NCBI GenBank assembly: GCA_001777995.1
Contig: MFFV01000002.1
Location: forward strand, 1-12,686
Direction of reading: 5' to 3'
Source of the DNA: Candidatus Falkowbacteria bacterium RIFCSPLOWO2_02_FULL_45_15
GTDB lineage: Bacteria; Patescibacteriota; Patescibacteriia; Patescibacteriales; XYC2-FULL-47-12
Length of the DNA stretch: 12,686 bases
The notes under the pieces were generated by a model. That model saw only the letters and a list, made by a program, of their open reading frames with translations. It was not told the origin of the DNA and searched no databases. Of this stretch, positions 1 through 5,621 are shown in pieces (positions within the stretch are counted from its first letter, which is position 1; every line of letters begins with the position of its first letter). Position numbers and translations under genes: made by a program.

Positions 1-9
1 TTTCATTCA

Positions 10-63
10 CCCAGCCATAAATGGCTGGGTTATTAGTCTTCATCCCAGTCATGAATGGCTGGG
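10..63. repeat. Two 20-bp hairpin repeats at the window edge
   Basis: CCCAGCCATAAATGGCTGGG (10-29) is a 9-bp stem with an AA loop. CCCAGTCATGAATGGCTGGG (44-63) is the same unit with a GA loop and one G-T (wobble in RNA) pair in the stem. Both are followed by TTA. They belong to the same stem vocabulary as the hairpins next to the transposase gene (138-159 and 723-743), so they are probably part of the same repeat system. The cluster may continue to the left of the window. Confidence 0.75.
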
Positions 64-80
64 TTAGGTGATTATTAATT

Positions 81-160
81 ATAGCGATAAATCGCAAAGC
101 TAATTTTACAAACCCGCTTAAGCGGGTTTTGCTTCTTGCCCAGCTATTTATAGCTGGGCG
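81..160. repeat. Three-hairpin cassette, left copy
   Basis: Three consecutive palindromes: GCGAT-AA-ATCGC (84-95), AAACCCGCTTAAGCGGGTTT (110-129, perfect), and a 22-bp palindrome at 138-159 (10-bp stem GCCCAGCTAT, TT centre). The same three units in the same order and orientation recur at 668-743 on the other side of the transposase gene. The central palindrome followed by TTTT could also act as a transcription terminator on the plus strand, but its duplication points first to a mobile repeat. It lies immediately downstream of the transposase stop codon. Confidence 0.75.
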
Positions 161-183
161 AATGCTTTATCTTATTTAATAAA

Positions 184-612
184 CTAGACAGGATCAGCAT
201 CTTCTGCCGGCGCATATTCCAAAACATCAATTAAATTATTATTAGCGTGCTTTTGTTTTTGGTTAATGATATATTTCGTCACAAACGGAATTCCTTTTGC
301 GGATAATGATAAAACTCCGTAGCCGGACTGCCAATAAAATGTTCTTCTTTCTAAACTTAAATTTATAAGATGTGAGGAACTTCCTTTTATCTGATGCACA
401 AATTCGGCGACGCTTACTTTTGGAGGAATGCTTGTGAGCAAATGCAAATGGTCTGTCGTCATATTCAGCGCCATGAATGTTCCGCCACCGGCTTTAATTT
501 TTTCTGGCATGTACCCTTTTAACAATTTTTCTATCTCCGGCGTTATCGTTTTCTCTCGGTATTTCGTGCCCCAAATTATGTGATAATATAATCGGTAAAA
601 TGATTGGGACAT
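184..612 (-). CDS. IS200/IS605-type Y1 transposase (TnpA)
   Basis: A 142-residue protein, the usual length for the small HUH single-strand transposases that cut and join DNA hairpin ends through a 5'-phosphotyrosine. The N-terminus YRLYYHIIWGTKYR is typical of the IS200 branch. The HUH metal-binding pair is H55-L56-H57 in TDHLHLL, followed by the WQSGYGV motif (94-100). The catalytic tyrosine is expected to be Y114 in KYIINQ, with Q118 in the position of the third metal ligand. All catalytic residues are present, so the enzyme looks intact. No TnpB gene accompanies it in the window. The ATG at 612 has no Shine-Dalgarno sequence. The flanking hairpins on both sides are its likely substrates. 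Confidence 0.9.
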   Translation of the reverse strand: MSQSFYRLYYHIIWGTKYREKTITPEIEKLLKGYMPEKIKAGGGTFMALNMTTDHLHLLTSIPPKVSVAEFVHQIKGSSSHLINLSLERRTFYWQSGYGVLSLSAKGIPFVTKYIINQKQKHANNNLIDVLEYAPAEDADPV

Positions 613-621
613 ATTTTTTTA

Positions 622-743
622 TAGCCCGGCGAAAATGGCTAGATTATCAATTATGCCATTCCGCCCCAGCGATAAATCGCGGGGCTAGTTTTTACAAACC
701 CGCTTAAGCGGGTTTTGCTCTTGCCCGCCATTTATGGCTGGGC
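622..743. repeat. Right-hand hairpin cluster with second copy of the three-hairpin cassette
   Basis: Contains a weak hairpin with stem TAGCC/GGCTA (622-641), then AGCGATAAATCGC (668-680) enclosed by CCCC/GGGG, the perfect palindrome AAACCCGCTTAAGCGGGTTT (696-715), and a 21-bp imperfect palindrome at 723-743 (GCCC-GCCAT, TT centre, ATGGC-T-GGGC). From 668 on this matches 83-160 in order and spacing, with the AAACCC palindrome identical and the outer hairpins differing by a few bases. It lies upstream of the transposase and fills most of the 160-bp gap before the next gene. Confidence 0.75.
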
Positions 744-772
744 AAATTGGATATCACAAAATAACTCCGCCA

Positions 773-1276
773 TCACAACTGTGCTATCCATTTAATATTT
801 TTTCTAAACAATAATATATTTTCAGCAACTCTTTTAAATTCAAGCATTGTTGGGTTTCGCTTTGGATGATTCTCAATTATGGATTTCAATTTTTTATAAG
901 AAACTTTATACAACCCTTCAAGTTCGTAGTTGCTATTCAGCCTTACAAAAATTGCGTAATTAAAGATGTGTTTGGAAAAACTACCTAATCTACCGCTGTT
1001 GCTACCTCCTCGTCTTGTTTTTATTTGATATGTATTTTTTTCATTATCTATTGCATCATGGCCAGCAGCAATGGGGTCAACTAATAAATTTAACCCTAAT
1101 ATATCACAGGCAATAACCTCGCCAATTTCTCCGGTAATACCTAGTTTTCTACCCGTCACTTTTTCATATTCTAACGCTGTTTGAATTGCTCTCTTCGTAA
1201 CTCTGCAAATGTGAGGAGTAATTTTTATTATATTAACTGTTTTTATATCTACCATATTTTTTATGCTTGCCATCAC
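773..1276 (-). CDS. Hypothetical protein with restriction-endonuclease-like (PD-(D/E)XK) motifs
   Basis: A 167-residue soluble protein without signal or membrane segments. After a basic N-terminal part there is GITGEIGEVIACDILGL (46-62), then GHDAID (72-77) and YQIKTRR (83-89). The order E53 - D74 - Q84-x-K86 is that of a PD-(D/E)XK nuclease core, with Q replacing the usual acidic residue before x-K as in several members. I recall small proteins with GEIGE...DA.D...QIKTR grouped as an uncharacterised family (possibly DUF6998), but I cannot verify the assignment. Translation starts at GTG 1276 or the adjacent ATG 1273; the latter seems more likely. It sits between the transposase unit and hppA and is more AT-rich than the housekeeping genes around it, which suggests acquired DNA. 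Substrate and role are unknown. Confidence 0.6.
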   Translation of the reverse strand: MMASIKNMVDIKTVNIIKITPHICRVTKRAIQTALEYEKVTGRKLGITGEIGEVIACDILGLNLLVDPIAAGHDAIDNEKNTYQIKTRRGGSNSGRLGSFSKHIFNYAIFVRLNSNYELEGLYKVSYKKLKSIIENHPKRNPTMLEFKRVAENILLFRKNIKWIAQL

Positions 1277-1354
1277 ATCGCAGTCCCTAAAAAAACTACG
1301 CTATAGTAAACGAACTCTTTCCCCCTTATCCCTTAATACTTTATACTTAATACT

Positions 1355-1390
1355 TTACAAAAGCACCCCCACAATCAGCAACGCCACCCG
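1355..1390 (-). pseudogene. Remnant of a second hppA 3' end
   Basis: Read on the minus strand this stretch encodes RVALLIVGVLL followed by TAA. The functional hppA ends 96 bp upstream with NIVALLIVGMLL and TAA. Over 33 nt from the VAL codon to the stop, 25 bases match. All but one of the codon differences are synonymous (only ATG to GTG changes the residue). The two stops are a multiple of three apart, and no stop codon lies between them in that frame. This looks like the tail of a diverged hppA copy left after a local duplication or gene replacement. It is too short to exclude coincidence from sequence alone, but position, frame and stop all agree. Confidence 0.6.
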
Positions 1391-1396
1391 CCAACA

Positions 1397-1429
1397 GCTT
1401 CGCTTGCGCTCGCAATGAGGCGGGCAGGC
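1397..1429. repeat. Fragment of the GTCATTGCGAG-type palindromic element
   Basis: The 22 bases at 1397-1418 (GCTTCGC, then TTGC, then GCTCGCAATGA) match one end of the complete element inside tsaE (9876-9898) apart from changes in the middle. They are followed by GGCGGGCAGGC, which resembles the GGCAGGCAGG half of the second palindrome family. The fragment lies exactly between the real hppA stop and the duplicated hppA tail, so it may be connected with that rearrangement. Confidence 0.6.
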
Positions 1430-1450
1430 AATATTCACTTCCTGTTTATT

Positions 1451-3436
1451 TTATAAAAGCATGCCGACAATGAGAAGCGCTACGATGTTAACTATTTTAA
1501 TCATCGGATTTATCGCCGGACCAGCCGTGTCTTTATAAGGGTCGCCGACAGTGTCGCCGGTGATGGCCGCTTTATGCGCGTCTGAACCCTTACCGCCAAA
1601 GTGCCCGGACTCAATGTACTTTTTCGCGTTGTCCCAGGCACCGCCGCCGCTCGTCATAGAGATTGCGACGAATAAACCGGTGATGATGGAACCAATTAAC
1701 AAACCGCCTAACGCCGGAATGCCAAGCGCGAAACCGACGATGATTGGCGCGAGCAACGGAATTAAAGCCGGAACAATCATTTCTTTGAGCGCGGCGCGGG
1801 TAACGATGTCAACGGTGCGGCCGTAGTTTGGTTTTTCCGTGCCCTGCATTATGCCCGGATGATTTTTAAATTGAGTGCGCACTTCTTCCACAACTGAACC
1901 AGCCGCTCTACCTACTGCCTGCATCGCGAGCGCCGCAAAATAATAAGGAAGCAGACCGCCGATAAACAACCCGACTAACACTTTCGGGTTATCAATCGCA
2001 AAAAGAGTGCCGTCAGGCAGGGAATGGGTAAAGTCTGCAAATAAAACCAGCGCGGCTAAAGCGGCGGAGGCAATCGCATAACCCTTAGTTACGGCTTTGG
2101 TCGTGTTGCCGACCGCGTCCAGCGGGTCGGTAACCGCGCGCACTTCTTCGGACAAACCGGCCATTTCCGCAATGCCGCCGGCGTTATCCGTAATCGGACC
2201 GTAAGAATCAATAGTTACGATAATGCCGGCCATGGAAAGCATTGCCACGGCGGCAATCGCTACGCCGTAGATTCCGGCTAAAGAAAAGGAAATTAAAATT
2301 GCCGCTGAAATCGCGATAATCGGCCAAGCGGTTGATTTCATGGATACGGCGAGGCCGGCAATCACATTCGTGCCGTGTCCGGTTTTTGACGCGTCCGCGA
2401 TTGTTTTTACCGGGCTATATTTGGTAGAAGTATAGTATTCGGTAATAACGACCATCGCGGCCGTAACTAAAATTCCCACTACCGCCGACCAAAAAATATT
2501 AATCGCCGGCACCTGCGAATAAACCGACATCACGCGCATAGTTAAAGGATAAAAACCGATTAACGCTAAAATCGCGGCAGCGGCTAATCCTTTATACAGC
2601 GCGTTCATTATGTTTTTGGAAGCGCCGAGTTTAATAAAAAAAGTGCCGATGATAGAAGCGATGATAGAAACCGCCCCCAGCATTAAAGGATAAAAAACGG
2701 CATTGCTGCCAGCGCCAAAAAGTAAATGGCCGAGCAGCATGGAAGCGATTAAAGTTACGACATAAGTTTCAAATAGGTCGGCGGCCATGCCGGCGCAGTC
2801 GCCGACGTTATCGCCCACGTTATCCGCGATCACCGCCGGGTTTCTCGGGTCATCTTCCGGAATGCCGGCTTCAACTTTGCCGACCAAATCCGCGCCCACA
2901 TCCGCCGCTTTGGTAAAAATGCCGCCGCCCAAACGGGCAAAAATAGAAATGAGTGAGCCGCCGAATCCCAGACCAATTAATGCTTTAATGTCACCGGTTA
3001 AATAATAAAATCCTGCCACGCCCAATAGCGCCAGCCCGGCCACGAGCATGCCCGTAACGGTACCTCCTTGCACTGCTACGGCAAGCGCTTTGGCCATGCC
3101 GTTTTTGGCCGCTTCCGCGGTGCGCACATTAGCGCGCACGGAAATATTCATGCCGATGTAGCCGGTGGCGCCGGATAAAACCGCCCCAACTAAAAATGCC
3201 AACGCGGTTGTCCAGCCAAGCGACGGCACAAGGCCGATGATGATAAATAATACGATTGCCGCCAGCGCGATGGTTTTATATTGGCGATTTAAATACGCGC
3301 TCGCGCCCTCCTGAATGGCTTTCGCGATCGCCTGCATTTTTTCGTTTCCGGCCGGCAAGCTGACGATTTTTCTAATGAGCCAAAGCCCGTACAAAATTGC
3401 GAGTGCCGCGCTGCCGAAGATGAGATAAGTAGTCAT
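1451..3436 (-). CDS. hppA: Membrane-bound proton-translocating pyrophosphatase, K+-independent type
   Basis: A 661-residue polytopic protein of full family length (16 transmembrane helices expected). It couples PPi hydrolysis to proton export across the cytoplasmic membrane. The substrate motifs are intact: DVGADLVGKVE (179-189), DNVGDNVGDCAGMAAD (205-220), SYGPITDNAGGIAEMA (411-426), DNAKKYIESG (602-611) and GDTVGDPYKDTAGP (627-640). In GNTTKAVTKG (443-452) a lysine (K447) occupies the position that is alanine in K+-dependent enzymes. By the established rule this marks the K+-independent, H+-pumping class rather than a Na+ pump. The ATG at 3436 is preceded by an A/T-rich leader without Shine-Dalgarno. 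The gene follows nusA by 101 bp on the same strand and may be co-transcribed. A second diverged copy of its C-terminal codons lies downstream at 1355-1390. Confidence 0.97.
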   Translation of the reverse strand: MTTYLIFGSAALAILYGLWLIRKIVSLPAGNEKMQAIAKAIQEGASAYLNRQYKTIALAAIVLFIIIGLVPSLGWTTALAFLVGAVLSGATGYIGMNISVRANVRTAEAAKNGMAKALAVAVQGGTVTGMLVAGLALLGVAGFYYLTGDIKALIGLGFGGSLISIFARLGGGIFTKAADVGADLVGKVEAGIPEDDPRNPAVIADNVGDNVGDCAGMAADLFETYVVTLIASMLLGHLLFGAGSNAVFYPLMLGAVSIIASIIGTFFIKLGASKNIMNALYKGLAAAAILALIGFYPLTMRVMSVYSQVPAINIFWSAVVGILVTAAMVVITEYYTSTKYSPVKTIADASKTGHGTNVIAGLAVSMKSTAWPIIAISAAILISFSLAGIYGVAIAAVAMLSMAGIIVTIDSYGPITDNAGGIAEMAGLSEEVRAVTDPLDAVGNTTKAVTKGYAIASAALAALVLFADFTHSLPDGTLFAIDNPKVLVGLFIGGLLPYYFAALAMQAVGRAAGSVVEEVRTQFKNHPGIMQGTEKPNYGRTVDIVTRAALKEMIVPALIPLLAPIIVGFALGIPALGGLLIGSIITGLFVAISMTSGGGAWDNAKKYIESGHFGGKGSDAHKAAITGDTVGDPYKDTAGPAINPMIKIVNIVALLIVGMLL

Positions 3437-3502
3437 AAAATTTTTGTTATTTTAATATTTTATAAAATCAAATTTTTTATTTTTTCATTGCCCGCCCTAT
3501 TG

Positions 3503-3530
3503 TGTCATTCCCGCTTGCGCGGGAATGACA
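3503..3530. repeat. 28-bp palindrome of the TGTCATTCCCGC family
   Basis: A perfect 12-bp inverted repeat, TGTCATTCCCGC and GCGGGAATGACA, around a TTGC loop. The same half-sites bound the composite element at 5622-5687. It lies between nusA and hppA. On the minus strand no T-run follows the stem, so it is a poor intrinsic terminator, although a 12-bp stem in the nusA-hppA transcript could affect RNA stability or pausing. Confidence 0.75.
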
Positions 3531-3537
3531 AAAAATT

Positions 3538-5274
3538 TTAACTTACTTCTTTTATCTCTTCCATCTCCTTCTTCTCCTCACTTTTTACTTCCCCGCCCGC
3601 CTGGATATCCTCCGGATTTTCGGCGGGTTTCTTTTTCCTTCCTCTCTTCTTCGGCTTTCCCCCGCCAGTAACTTCGTAGCTAGGCGGACCCGTCTGAATG
3701 CCCCCCGGGCTTTCGGCGGGTTCTTTCTCTTCCGCCGGTTTCCCTGATTCATCTTTTTTATCTTCAATCTCGCTTAATCTTTCTCCCGGTTCTTCTGTTT
3801 TGTTTTCGTGCTTTTCTGCTTTCTTGTTTTCATCATCTTCCTGCTCGCTGCTTGTCCCGTCTGCCGATTCGGCTGACTTCGGGTTCACTGTTTGCTGTTC
3901 ACTTTCTCGCTCTTTATCTTTTTGCGCGTTTGAATCTTGAGCGCTTGATCCTTGCTCTCCTTCCTCATTGTTTTCTTGTTTTATTGCTTTCTTGCTTTCT
4001 TGGGGCTTGGCTTCTTTTATGTCAATCCTCCAGCCGGTTAATTTTGCCGCGAGCCGCACATTCTGCCCGCCGCGCCCAATAGCTAAGCTTAATTGGTCAG
4101 CGGCCACGGCAGCGGTCGCCATCCGTTCGCTTTCGTTGATGTCCACTTTGACGACTTTGGCCGGCGCGAGCGCCGCGATGACGAATTGGGCCTGGTCTTC
4201 GTTGTACTCAATAATGTCTACTTTTTCCCCCCCTAATTCCTGAATGATGGTCTGAATGCGCGCCCCGCGCTGGCCCACGCAGGAGCCGATCGGGTCAACG
4301 TTTTCTTCCGCGGCCGAAACCGCAATTTTGGTGCGCGAACCGGCTTCGCGCGCAATGGACTTTATTTCCACTAAGCTGTTAGAAATTTCCGGGATCTCCA
4401 GCATAAAAATTTTGCGCACGATTTCGTCGCTCGTGCGCGACAGCATTATTTCCGGCCCCTTAGCGCCGGAACGAACTTCTTCCACATAAACCTTAAGGCG
4501 CTGGCCGGATTCGTAGCGTTCGCCCGGCACTTGGCCCTCGGCGGTTAATATGCCGGCGGTTCGGCCTAAATCCACGAGCACTACGCGGCCTTCGCGGCGC
4601 TGGACTACGCCGGTAACTACTTCGTGTTCTTTGCCTTTAAACTCTTCCAATAAGTTATTGCGCTCCACTTCACGCAAGCGCTGAATAATAACTTGCTTTG
4701 CGGTCTGCGCCGCCATGCGCCCGTATTCGGCCGGCACCGGCAAATCGGTGCGGATAACATCGCCGACTTTGGCGTCCGGCTTTATCAATAGCGCGTCTTT
4801 CAGTTGTAAGTCCGTCCGCGGATTAAACCTTCGTTTTTCCTCTTCATCTTCAGTGATTTCTGAGTTTCCATTGGCAACTTCAAGCCCCTTCTCGTTCTCC
4901 TGTGCTCCCGCGTCTTTTTGTTTTAATGTTTTAATGCTTTCTTGTTTTGATGCTTTCTTGTTTTCTTTATCTTCCCCGCCAGCAACTTCGTAGCTAGGCG
5001 GGCCCGCCTGAATGCCCTCCGGGCTTTCGGCGGGTTCCTTCTCACTTTCAAGTTCCTCCGGCGGCAAATCCTCCACGACTGTTTTTTCATCGTATACTTT
5101 GGAGGCGGCCGTTTCCAAATCAAAATCAACTTTGATGTTTTGATTTTTTTGACCAAAGTCTTTGCGGTACGCGGCCGCGAGCGCCGCTTCAATCGCTTCT
5201 ATCACCGCCTCGAGCGAAATGCCTTTTTCTTCGCAAATAGCGCGGGCGGCGGCGGCAATTTCATTGGTAGACAT
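3538..5274 (-). CDS. nusA: Transcription termination/antitermination factor NusA with repeat-laden extra segments
   Basis: A 578-residue protein from ATG 5274, binding RNA polymerase and nascent RNA to modulate pausing, termination and antitermination. The N-terminus STNEIAAAARAICEEKGISLEAVIEAIEAALAAAYR (written here in part: AARAICEEKG, EAIEAALAAAYR) is the classical RNAP-binding start. I therefore prefer 5274 over the in-frame ATG at 5313, which would add 13 atypical residues. S1 domain about 216-279, KH1 about 312-362 with GQRG at 334-337, KH2 about 390-420 with GRGG at 400-403. The N-terminal domain is interrupted at about 74-150 by an acidic, low-complexity insert. A disordered E/K/S-rich tail of about 150 residues follows KH2. 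Insert and tail share the peptide PAESP(E/G)GIQ(A/T)GPPSYEV, encoded by a repeated DNA element. No acidic AR domains are recognisable. Confidence 0.93.
   Translation of the reverse strand: MSTNEIAAAARAICEEKGISLEAVIEAIEAALAAAYRKDFGQKNQNIKVDFDLETAASKVYDEKTVVEDLPPEELESEKEPAESPEGIQAGPPSYEVAGGEDKENKKASKQESIKTLKQKDAGAQENEKGLEVANGNSEITEDEEEKRRFNPRTDLQLKDALLIKPDAKVGDVIRTDLPVPAEYGRMAAQTAKQVIIQRLREVERNNLLEEFKGKEHEVVTGVVQRREGRVVLVDLGRTAGILTAEGQVPGERYESGQRLKVYVEEVRSGAKGPEIMLSRTSDEIVRKIFMLEIPEISNSLVEIKSIAREAGSRTKIAVSAAEENVDPIGSCVGQRGARIQTIIQELGGEKVDIIEYNEDQAQFVIAALAPAKVVKVDINESERMATAAVAADQLSLAIGRGGQNVRLAAKLTGWRIDIKEAKPQESKKAIKQENNEEGEQGSSAQDSNAQKDKERESEQQTVNPKSAESADGTSSEQEDDENKKAEKHENKTEEPGERLSEIEDKKDESGKPAEEKEPAESPGGIQTGPPSYEVTGGGKPKKRGRKKKPAENPEDIQAGGEVKSEEKKEMEEIKEVS
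3596..3627. repeat. Partial third copy of the NusA-internal hairpin element
   Basis: A 32-nt hairpin (outer CCCGCC/GGCGGG) matching 3689-3720 and 5003-5034. Where copy 5003-5034 has the inner stem GCCC-TCC-GGGC, this one has ATCC-TCC-GGAT, so two base pairs are changed on both sides and pairing is kept. It encodes NusA tail residues around PAENPEDIQAG. Confidence 0.75.
3660..3729. repeat. NusA-internal palindromic element, copy in the tail
   Basis: A 70-bp copy, about 93% identical by eye (5 mismatches) to 4974-5043. It consists of two adjacent hairpins. The first has arms CCGCCAG... and ...CTAGGCGG around ACTTCGTAG-like bases; the second is the 32-nt hairpin 3689-3720. It encodes PAESPGGIQTGPPSYEVTGG in the disordered NusA tail. 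In another frame it would give RLATKLLAG, a peptide I associate with hypothetical proteins of CPR genomes. Confidence 0.85.
4974..5043. repeat. NusA-internal palindromic element, copy in the N-terminal domain insert
   Basis: A 70-bp copy matching 3660-3729 with the same reading frame (offset 1314 bp, a multiple of three). It encodes PAESPEGIQAGPPSYEVAGG at about residues 81-100 of NusA, inside an acidic insert in the N-terminal domain. The hairpin stems CCCGCCAGC/GCT-A-GGCGGG and CCCGCC/GGCGGG are intact. Confidence 0.85.
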
Positions 5275-5307
5275 AAAGTATGAATTAATTATAAAGTTTG
5301 TAATATA

Positions 5308-5346
5308 ATGCAAATCTACGAATTATATGCAAATTCTACGAATTAC
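5308..5346. repeat. Tandem ~19-bp A/T-rich repeat upstream of nusA
   Basis: Two imperfect units, ATGCAAATCTACGAATTAT (5308-5326) and ATGCAAATTCTACGAATTAC (5327-5346), with a third partial ATGCAAAC at 5352-5359. It lies 34 bp upstream of the nusA start. The minus strand reads TATAAT at 5322-5327, but no good -35 is seen. Confidence 0.6.
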
Positions 5347-5374
5347 AAATTATGCAAACATTATTCGCGACATT

Positions 5375-5405
5375 CCTGCCTACCGGCAGGCAGGCGGCAG
5401 GCAGG
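5375..5405. repeat. CCTGCC/GGCAGG palindrome cluster
   Basis: CCTGCCTACCGGCAGGCAGG (5375-5394) differs by one base from the perfect palindrome CCTGCCTGCCGGCAGGCAGG found inside tsaE (9817-9836). It is followed by a second half unit CGGCAGGCAGG (5395-5405). It lies in the untranslated leader of nusA, where it can form a GC-rich stem. Confidence 0.75.
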
Positions 5406-5493
5406 CGCATTCATCCAAGACAATGTAAATCCGTAAAGAGCATTCGCATTAATGGTTTTGGGCGGTTATAAATCCGTAATAAAGCCCTTTGAA

Positions 5494-5527
5494 CAAAAAA
5501 AGCTCGTTGTACTAATACAACCAGCTT
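5494..5527 (-). terminator. Intrinsic terminator or attenuator in the nusA leader
   Basis: Read on the minus strand: AAGCT-G-GTTGT, loop ATTAGT, ACAAC-G-AGCTT, followed by an unbroken T7 run. This is a textbook intrinsic terminator. It lies about 20-50 nt after a strong minus-strand promoter (5553-5581) and about 220 nt before the nusA start, with no other gene between. Unless another promoter serves nusA, polymerase must read through it, which makes it a candidate attenuator. The plus strand lacks a comparable T-run after the stem. Confidence 0.75.
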
Positions 5528-5541
5528 CTAATAATCAACAT
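5512..5541 (-). CDS. Putative nine-codon leader peptide ahead of nusA
   Basis: ATG at 5541 opens the frame MLIIRSWLY and closes with TAG at 5512-5514. With the predicted transcription start near 5545-5546 the message would be almost leaderless (4-5 nt). The last codons form the ascending arm of the terminator hairpin and the stop codon lies in its loop, so a translating or stalled ribosome would interfere with folding. The frame contains one Trp, one Arg (AGA) and several Leu/Ile codons. It is too short for statistical support, and translation is inferred only from its placement. Confidence 0.35.
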   Translation of the reverse strand: MLIIRSWLY

Positions 5542-5552
5542 CTATTATTTTG

Positions 5553-5581
5553 AGTTTATCACAATAGCCAGACGCTGTCAA
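5553..5581 (-). promoter_or_regulatory. Sigma-70-type promoter for the nusA leader
   Basis: On the minus strand: consensus -35 TTGACA (5576-5581), a 17-bp spacer, extended -10 TGATAAACT with hexamer TAAACT (5553-5558, 4/6). Predicted start near 5545-5546. Confidence 0.65.
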
Positions 5582-5593
5582 ATTTGGTATAAT
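5565..5593 (+). promoter_or_regulatory. Extended -10 promoter for the bactofilin-like gene
   Basis: TGGTATAAT (5585-5593) is a consensus extended -10. TAGCCA at 5565-5570 is a weak -35 (4/6) at 17-bp spacing. The predicted start near 5600 gives a leader of about 120 nt that contains the palindromic element 5622-5687. The promoter overlaps the divergent nusA-leader promoter, so the two probably compete for polymerase. Confidence 0.6.
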
Positions 5594-5621
5594 AACTTTA
5601 AATTAAGAACATATCATATTC

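Larger units (their letters stand above)
10..743 (-). mobile_element. IS200-like or RAYT-like unit: transposase gene bounded by hairpin clusters
   Basis: A single-domain Y1 (HUH) transposase gene at 184-612 lies between hairpin clusters at 10-160 and 622-743. IS200/IS605 elements carry subterminal hairpins that the transposase recognises, have no terminal inverted repeats and make no target duplications. REP-associated transposases (RAYTs) instead sit among REP hairpins that they mobilise. The many dispersed hairpins and the duplicated cassette look more like the second arrangement, while the protein resembles the IS200 branch. Exact boundaries cannot be fixed from one copy. Confidence 0.5.

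Noticed and set aside
10..160. Short repeats at the left edge as a CRISPR array
   Set aside because: The units are perfect palindromes of different sequences with irregular spacing, not identical repeats with uniform spacers, and no cas gene is near.
1451..3436. Na+-pumping pyrophosphatase
   Set aside because: Known Na+-PPases are K+-dependent. The lysine at 447 in GNTTKA marks the K+-independent proton-pumping class.
3503..3530. 28-bp palindrome as the nusA terminator
   Set aside because: No T-run follows on the minus strand, and the same half-sites recur in a composite repeat at 5622-5687, so it is better explained as a dispersed repeat.
3503..3530. Homology to Neisseria dRS3 (ATTCCC-N8-GGGAAT)
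   Set aside because: The palindrome fits the loose pattern, but the flanking TGTC/GACA and genomic context differ. A 6-bp-arm pattern is too weak to claim relationship.
5275..5313. Upstream ATG at 5313 as the nusA start
   Set aside because: It would add MHYITNFIINSYF, unlike any NusA N-terminus, and read through the A/T-rich promoter-like region. The ATG at 5274 gives the standard start.
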